Assembly: GCA_024403275.1 (NCBI GenBank)
Contig: JAKSSD010000011.1
Span: forward strand, 1 to 49,648
Length of the DNA: 49,648 nucleotides
Source: Lachnospiraceae bacterium
Lineage (GTDB): Bacteria > Bacillota > Clostridia > Lachnospirales > Lachnospiraceae
Direction: 5' to 3'
This document shows, one piece after another, positions 45,152 through 49,648 of this stretch. Within the stretch, counting starts at the first letter, position 1; every line of letters begins with the position of its first letter. The position numbers were made by a program, and so were the translations under genes. The notes beneath the pieces were generated by a model, which saw only the letters and a program-made list of their open reading frames with translations, did not search any database and was not told the origin of the DNA.

Positions 45152-45214
45152 CACGTAATTACGTGGCTCAAAATCAATTTTATCACTTTTTTATATGGCA
45201 AAAGTGATAAAATT
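45152..45214 (+). promoter_or_regulatory. Two leader hairpins at the helicase gene
   Basis: Perfect palindrome CACGTAATTACGTG at 45152-45165, then a 15-bp perfect stem AATTTTATCACTTTT / AAAAGTGATAAAATT (45176-45190 and 45200-45214) whose nine-base loop contains the ATG at 45195. This would mask the start codon region or allow regulated initiation. Confidence 0.65.
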
Positions 45215-46421
45215 ATTTGGAAGGGTGATTAAGATTAAAATTAATGTAGTAGATTCTATAATGGGATCTGGAAAAACATCAGCTATAATCAATATGATTA
45301 ATGAGTCTGATGAGTTTGATAAGTTTATCTACATAACTCCTTATCTTGATGAAGTAGCAAGAATTGAACAGAGTTGTGTAGGTAAAAACTTTAAGCAACC
45401 AGTTGCTGTATCTGGAAGCAAGATTAACGGGATTAAGAAGTTGCTTATCAATGACCACAACATAGTCAGCACACATTCTTTGTTTCATTTGTTTGATGAA
45501 GATATCTTTAATCTGATTAAGACTAAGGGATACAAGCTGATTCTGGATGAAGTCACGACTGTAGTTGAACCGTACAATATCAACAAGAAGGATATTGATA
45601 TGATATTCAGTCAGGGTAAAGCTCATGTGGATGAACATGACTATGTTATCTGGGATGATGCAGATTATGACGGTGCATTTGAGGAATTCAAAAAGCTATG
45701 CGACATAAAGAGTCTGTGTATGTATGGAGATTCAATCATAGTATGGTTGTTTCCGATGATGTCATTTGAAGTGTTCTCAGAAATATATATCCTGACATAT
45801 ATGTTTCATGGACAGATTCAGAAGTGGTACTATGATATGTTCAATACTGAATATGAATACTTCAGGGCTGATGTTGTCAATGGGAAGTACGTTATAGTTC
45901 CGGGGCAGCAAGATGACAGAATAGACAAGTCACTCATAAATATCTGCGAGCATCAGAAACTCAATGACATTGGAGAACTTCCGAATACATTATCGAAGTC
46001 ATGGTATTCAAAGTCAATTCAGAATAAACTGATTAATAACCTGAAACTGAATACTGAAAACTATTTCAGAAATGTTATGGAAGCAAAATCAGATATGATT
46101 CTTTGGACTACATTCAAAGAGTACCAGAAAAAAGTTAAAGGTAAAGGATATACAAAGGCATTCATTCCATTAAACATGAGAGCAAGTAACGAATACAGGA
46201 ACAGAAACTGTTTAGCATATCTATGCAATAGATTCCTGAACCCGGTTGTTACTAAGTTCTTTGAAAAGAATAAGATTGAGATTAATCAGGATGCTTATGC
46301 TTTATCAGAAATGCTGCAATGGATATGGCGATCCGCTGTAAGAGATGGAAGCCCGGTCAATATATACATACCAAGTAAGAGAATGAGAACTCTTCTCATT
46401 GAATGGTTGGAAGGTAACTAA
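45195..46421 (+). CDS. P-loop helicase-like ATPase
   Basis: 408 residues. Walker A GSGKT at residues 24-28 and Walker B LILDE at 115-119, with a helicase-like region II motif (VVSTHS-like, residues 90-95). The C-terminal part holds WIWRSAVRDGSPVNIYIPSK, where an arginine could act as a finger. It resembles DNA helicases found in replication modules of Clostridial phages. The annotated ATG lies in a hairpin loop without ribosome site; GGAAGG near 45219 suggests initiation 12-15 codons later, perhaps at a non-ATG codon before KINVVDSIMG. Confidence 0.7.
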   Translation: MAKVIKLFGRVIKIKINVVDSIMGSGKTSAIINMINESDEFDKFIYITPYLDEVARIEQSCVGKNFKQPVAVSGSKINGIKKLLINDHNIVSTHSLFHLFDEDIFNLIKTKGYKLILDEVTTVVEPYNINKKDIDMIFSQGKAHVDEHDYVIWDDADYDGAFEEFKKLCDIKSLCMYGDSIIVWLFPMMSFEVFSEIYILTYMFHGQIQKWYYDMFNTEYEYFRADVVNGKYVIVPGQQDDRIDKSLINICEHQKLNDIGELPNTLSKSWYSKSIQNKLINNLKLNTENYFRNVMEAKSDMILWTTFKEYQKKVKGKGYTKAFIPLNMRASNEYRNRNCLAYLCNRFLNPVVTKFFEKNKIEINQDAYALSEMLQWIWRSAVRDGSPVNIYIPSKRMRTLLIEWLEGN

Positions 46422-46530
46422 TGAGATATTAAGTCTTACTATTGCAAGGGATAACAGGGTCGCAAAATGGCGAACCATTATTTGGAAGAATCAAGAATGA
46501 TTGAATAACAATTTGGAGGTTAAACAAACT

Positions 46531-47430
46531 ATGAAGAAACTTAGAGTATCAGAACACAATGAATTTGGAGTAGTAAGATATACACTCCACAATGGAGAGC
46601 AGCTTTTCGCAGGTACAGATATTGTAAAGTCACTTGGCTTGACGAATAACACTATGCTTATTGACTGCATTGAACCTGATGACAAGTGTGAACTGGAAGT
46701 CAATGAGAATGATATTGAGAGAAAGGTTACAATGATTAATCTTTGCGGTGTTCAGTCCCTGATATCATCATGCAGAATGAATACTAAGACTGACACAAGA
46801 GCATTCAAGAAATGGTTAATTAAAGATATTGGATACAGATCCATGAAGGAGATGGAACTCTCCGGCAGTGATAAGTTTATTCTTGACGCAATACATAAGG
46901 CATACAGCAAGCCGGAAGTAAAAGCTACAACCCCAGAACCAGTTGCAGAGATGGTAGTTAAGACTGAGCCGGAAGAAAAGCTGTATTCTAGAACAGACAT
47001 TCGTAATATTCTGGGTGTTGATAGTACGGTATTGAAAGACTGCCTAACCAATGATTTAAAATGGGTAGCAAAAATGGGCTACATGTATAAAGAAACTGCG
47101 GAAAAAGGATACGGAAGAATTCTGAATGGACATAATGGTTCATTTAGATTTACAGAAGTAGGATTCAATATCATCAAAGAAACTATTTCAAAGAAATTTA
47201 ATAACGTAAACACAAAAGAAAAAGATGAGTTTGATTTAACCGGGATGAAGTTTGGGAAGCTGACAGTTGAAGGCATAGTAAATGATGGTAAGAAAATGTA
47301 TATGTCAACTAGCAAATGGAAATGCAAGTGTGAATGTGGAAACACATCAACACCGATGAGAACAAGTCTTATTAATGGCAAGTCAAAGTCATGCGGTAAG
47401 TGTATAGTGTTTAATGCAAGATGGAAGTAA
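46531..47430 (+). CDS. Bro-N antirepressor-like protein with zinc module
   Basis: 299 residues from ATG 46531 with GGAGG upstream. Residues 1-115 match the Bro-N/antirepressor domain (FGVVRYTLHNGEQLFAGTDI; GVQSLISSCRM; FKKWLIKDIGYR). Residues 140-220 are a second helical domain. Residues 235-299 carry one copy of the DLTGxxFGxLTV ... CKCECGN ... SCGKC module seen five times in the intron endonuclease. DNA-binding regulator, likely controlling phage genes. The shared module suggests past recombination with a homing gene. Confidence 0.78.
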   Translation: MKKLRVSEHNEFGVVRYTLHNGEQLFAGTDIVKSLGLTNNTMLIDCIEPDDKCELEVNENDIERKVTMINLCGVQSLISSCRMNTKTDTRAFKKWLIKDIGYRSMKEMELSGSDKFILDAIHKAYSKPEVKATTPEPVAEMVVKTEPEEKLYSRTDIRNILGVDSTVLKDCLTNDLKWVAKMGYMYKETAEKGYGRILNGHNGSFRFTEVGFNIIKETISKKFNNVNTKEKDEFDLTGMKFGKLTVEGIVNDGKKMYMSTSKWKCKCECGNTSTPMRTSLINGKSKSCGKCIVFNARWK

Positions 47431-47445
47431 ACAAGGAATGGAGAT

Positions 47446-47724
47446 ATGAGAAACAAATATACAAATAGCATCACAGATTTCTTTGACAAGTACACTAACT
47501 TGACGCACTATATGTGCTACGACAACTCAGATATAGCAGCTCAGGAACTACCGATTATCTGCGGTAATAGCACTGTAGGTTATGTGGCTCTTAATAGCCG
47601 GAACATAATCTTTTCTGTTGGTGTGAACACAAACCTGAGCAGATACTCAGAGCAGTTTGAGAAGGAAGTCAGTGATAAGTTCATGGATGAGTTATATGAA
47701 TTCGATAAGGATGTGAAGGCATGA
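47446..47724 (+). CDS. Hypothetical protein
   Basis: 92 residues. Start has GGAGAT upstream. Alpha/beta pattern ending in an acidic helix; not recognised. Stop overlaps the next start (ATGA). Confidence 0.58.
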   Translation: MRNKYTNSITDFFDKYTNLTHYMCYDNSDIAAQELPIICGNSTVGYVALNSRNIIFSVGVNTNLSRYSEQFEKEVSDKFMDELYEFDKDVKA

Positions 47725-48119
47725 GAGTCTGCAAGGTGTGCGGTCAATCCTACACAACATCAGGGTATAAGTACTGTAGCAAGTGTAAAGACAAAGCTTA
47801 TCAGGCACTGGTTGACTATCACAACAAGAAGAACAGACGGGAAGTCAGAACGATTTGTATGGACTGTGGCGGATCTATTGAGAAGCCATATAAGAACCGC
47901 AAGAGATGTTATGAATGTCAGGCAAGAGCCAACAAAGAATCTCAGAAGAGATATGTTGACAAGCAAAAAGAAAAGAAGGCAACCAAGTACAGACCATTTT
48001 ACATTACTAAGTCTGAATTCGGAAGTGGAAGTAAGATGCCGAGCATAACGGAGGCAACCCGTAAAGCTAAAGAACTTAGCATCAGTTATGCTGAATACAT
48101 AGCAAGAAAAGGAGTTTAA
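47721..48119 (+). CDS. Double zinc-ribbon protein
   Basis: 132 residues. Two zinc ribbons: CKVCG with CSKC, and CMDCG with CYEC, separated by basic linkers, followed by a Lys-rich helix (NKESQKRYVDKQKEKKATKY) and a short C-terminal helix. Similar proteins are found in gut phages and probably bind nucleic acid. Related in design to the zinc-ribbon gene beside the polymerase. Confidence 0.7.
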   Translation: MRVCKVCGQSYTTSGYKYCSKCKDKAYQALVDYHNKKNRREVRTICMDCGGSIEKPYKNRKRCYECQARANKESQKRYVDKQKEKKATKYRPFYITKSEFGSGSKMPSITEATRKAKELSISYAEYIARKGV

Positions 48120-48121
48120 TT

Positions 48122-48331
48122 ATGATAGCAGAAACAATTGATGTAATTCTTTCAATCGGTTTATCAGTAGGAGCTATAGCATATCTCATCCATATGTTTG
48201 ATATGTCAGACATGGGTGAGCTTATCACTAAGCTCAGAGAAAAGGTGACGTTTGAGTCGGAAGTTAAAGACAGCGAGATGGAACGTGAGTTCCTTGCGGA
48301 CTACGACTTCCTGTTTGAGAATGCGAAATAA
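48122..48331 (+). CDS. Small membrane-anchored protein
   Basis: 69 residues with AGGAG upstream. N-terminal hydrophobic span (VILSIGLSVGAIAYLIHMF) and an acidic cytoplasmic tail. Not recognised. Confidence 0.58.
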   Translation: MIAETIDVILSIGLSVGAIAYLIHMFDMSDMGELITKLREKVTFESEVKDSEMEREFLADYDFLFENAK

Positions 48332-48352
48332 TACTTTTATGGAGGTAGGAAC

Positions 48353-48565
48353 ATGGATATTAAACTTCGTTCACACAAAGAATGCTTCGATGATATTGAT
48401 ATAGGCAGTACGTTCATATATCTTGGTATAGTATACATGAGAACAAATGACGTATTTGATGTAAACGCAGTTAATCTGAACACTGGATGTTTAACGTATT
48501 TTACACCAACTGCGGGTGTAACAAAGATTAGAGGTTCATTCGTTGAGGAAGGAGTAGAAGGATGA
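48353..48565 (+). CDS. Small hypothetical protein
   Basis: 70 residues with GGAGG upstream. Beta rich (IGSTFIYLGIVYMRTNDVFD), like a small barrel. Overlaps the next gene by four bases. Not recognised. Confidence 0.58.
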   Translation: MDIKLRSHKECFDDIDIGSTFIYLGIVYMRTNDVFDVNAVNLNTGCLTYFTPTAGVTKIRGSFVEEGVEG

Positions 48566-48897
48566 TTATTGATACTGAAAAAATTACAAAAGATTATGAA
48601 AGGTTTTGTGAAGGACAGCATGATTGCGATGCATGTCCGGTTTCTGTTGCTACTAATCAGAAATGTAGCAGTGTTCGTAATATAAACGTGGTATATCCAA
48701 TAATTCAAAAATGGATAGCAGAGCATCCGGTAAAAACGTATCTTACAGATATGAAAGATAAGTTTCCTGATATGATAATTGATAATGATTTTACAATGAA
48801 GTATTGCGTCTGGAGATTCTATGGCAAGAATGCAAAACCCAAGGACGGATGCGTTATGGGTGGTTGCAAGAAATGTTGGAACAGGGAGATAGAATGA
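48562..48897 (+). CDS. Cysteine-rich hypothetical protein
   Basis: 111 residues with GGAAGG upstream. Cysteines in CDACP, C, then C, CV and CKKC suggest one zinc or iron-sulfur site formed by both ends. Not recognised. Confidence 0.58.
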   Translation: MIIDTEKITKDYERFCEGQHDCDACPVSVATNQKCSSVRNINVVYPIIQKWIAEHPVKTYLTDMKDKFPDMIIDNDFTMKYCVWRFYGKNAKPKDGCVMGGCKKCWNREIE

Positions 48898-49181
48898 TGG
48901 ATAATTATTCCAAAGTATTTGAATATGCCTGTGGTAAGTATTACAAGCTTTTCTATACAGATGAAGACAAATCAAATCAGAAAGCGGTGTCAGGGATTCT
49001 TATTAATTATACCTACGATAAATTAGTTATGTTAACACCAAAGGGTTTACTTGAAATTCCTCATCGTCATGTCGAAAGATTAGAACCAAGAGATTTTCCG
49101 AAGGACGATGTTAAGTTTCCCGAAGATTTCAAAAAGCTTTGTAAAGAATTTGAAAAGGAGAATGACAATGAGAAATCCTGA
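48894..49181 (+). CDS. Small hypothetical protein
   Basis: 95 residues from ATG 48894, overlapping the previous stop, with GGGAGAT upstream. Acidic-basic C-terminal helix (FKKLCKEFEKENDNEKS). The preceding strands (GILINYTYDKLVMLTPKG) suggest a small barrel. Not recognised. Confidence 0.58.
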   Translation: MMDNYSKVFEYACGKYYKLFYTDEDKSNQKAVSGILINYTYDKLVMLTPKGLLEIPHRHVERLEPRDFPKDDVKFPEDFKKLCKEFEKENDNEKS

Positions 49182-49377
49182 TAGACTGGATCTCTTTTAT
49201 GATAAGCTAAGAGAGATTCACAAGACCTACATTCCTGACTGGAGAGTTGGTCAACTGATGTACAACTTCATAAAGGTATACGGTGACCCATTCTTCCTTG
49301 AGGAAGACGAGTTTCTCGCAGCCATAGAGGATTACATCAGATGCACTTGTGGCATCTACAAGTATGATAAGGAATGA
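49168..49377 (+). CDS. Small hypothetical protein
   Basis: 69 residues from ATG 49168 (MRNPDRLDLFYDKLR) with AAAAGGAG seven bases upstream. This helical pattern with a C-terminal ...EDYIR is common in small phage proteins of Clostridial phages. Function unknown. Confidence 0.6.
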   Translation: MRNPDRLDLFYDKLREIHKTYIPDWRVGQLMYNFIKVYGDPFFLEEDEFLAAIEDYIRCTCGIYKYDKE

Positions 49378-49429
49378 GCCAGAATCAAAACAAGCTGGCT
49401 GATTCCCTTGAGCGAAAGGATTTATTTAT

Positions 49430-49576
49430 ATGAACTGTAGCAAGAAACACATGAAGCACAGAAAGTATCGTGTTCTGTACGAAGCATTCGGTATCATGAT
49501 TTGGCAGACCAAACATGGTACTGTTAATAGAATTAATGGTGTTGTACTGAAATATACAAGACCGCAAACCACGTAA
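49430..49576 (+). CDS. 48-residue basic protein
   Basis: ATG with AAAGGA upstream encodes a protein rich in Lys, His and Arg (MNCSKKHMKHRKYRVLYEAF). The stop lies within the ACGTAAATACGT hairpin. Likely nucleic-acid binding or spurious-but-plausible; no family. Confidence 0.5.
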   Translation: MNCSKKHMKHRKYRVLYEAFGIMIWQTKHGTVNRINGVVLKYTRPQTT

Positions 49577-49587
49577 ATACGTGGGTT
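49567..49587 (+). other. ACGTAAATACGT hairpin
   Basis: AACCACGT / ACGTGG-TT around a four-base loop, overlapping the stop codon at 49576 and 40 bases before the last gene. Related elements lie at 29582 and 45152. Confidence 0.6.
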
Positions 49588-49627
49588 GTATCATGCTAAA
49601 AACAACGTTTTATGGAGGTAAGTAAAG

Positions 49628-49648
49628 ATGAGTCAGTGGACGCACGTT
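49628..49648 (+). CDS. Gene start cut by window edge
   Basis: ATG with GGAGG upstream, reading MSQWTHV before the edge. Only seven codons are visible; product not assignable. Confidence 0.5.

Noticed and set aside
46446-46460. AGGGATAACAGGGT, matching 14 bases of the I-SceI recognition site
   Set aside because: The outer bases of the site do not match, no LAGLIDADG endonuclease or intron lies here, and the same core word occurs widely in rRNA. Treated as coincidence.
48337-48975. 212-codon minus-strand frame opposite three small plus-strand genes
   Set aside because: The plus-strand genes have good ribosome sites and coupled overlaps; the minus frame has none and reads like antisense.
1-49648. 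Alternative genetic code or stop codon reassignment
   Set aside because: All recognised genes end at TAA, TAG or TGA in expected positions; the two broken genes are explained by group I introns.

Overview
This window is part of a large double-stranded DNA tailed phage (or prophage) genome with siphovirus-type head and tail genes. Both ends are open: the tape measure gene runs off the left edge and a gene has only just begun at the right edge. Low GC, AGGAGG-type ribosome binding sites, consensus sigma-A promoters and the look of the proteins suggest a Firmicute host, most likely a gut Clostridium relative (inference). No host gene, rRNA or insertion sequence is seen.

Left arm, 1-36.2 kb, all on the minus strand. 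Read in transcription order from 36.1 kb down: a block of small hypothetical genes (36.1-33.2 kb); a takeover and DNA-metabolism cassette (33.1-24.1 kb) with a two-barrel RNA polymerase carrying DADGD, a zinc-ribbon protein, a ClpP-like protein, a beta-CASP ribonuclease, an HU-like protein, a tRNA-Gln and a tRNA-like remnant, a metallophosphoesterase and a tyrosine recombinase; then packaging and head genes (large terminase, portal, fused protease-scaffold, decoration protein, major capsid), connector genes, probable major tail protein, a RusA-like resolvase and a giant tape measure protein. Two late genes are split by group I introns: the tape measure gene (1672 nt, encoding a zinc-repeat EDxHD homing endonuclease) and the major capsid gene (392 nt, no ORF).

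Centre, 36.1-37.2 kb: a 1.06 kb non-coding divergent region with a leftward and a rightward promoter, four iteron-like repeats about 34 bp apart, palindromic operators and an unexplained GC-richer island.

Right arm, 37.2-49.6 kb, all on the plus strand: a methyltransferase-like protein, about twenty very small genes with perfect ribosome binding sites (several too short for usual ORF cutoffs), GC-rich hairpins between them, internal sigma-A promoters flanked by TTAGAA/TTCTAA palindromes, then a P-loop helicase-like protein, a Bro-N antirepressor-like protein and more small zinc-binding or hypothetical proteins.

The most interesting non-gene signal is a directional motif, about TATAMTACTAAGNACTAA, found ten times only between 33.1 and 45.1 kb. 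It points left in the left arm and right in the right arm, and it abuts or overlaps three of the promoters. Together with the phage polymerase, ribonuclease and ClpP-like protein this suggests a dedicated gene expression programme.
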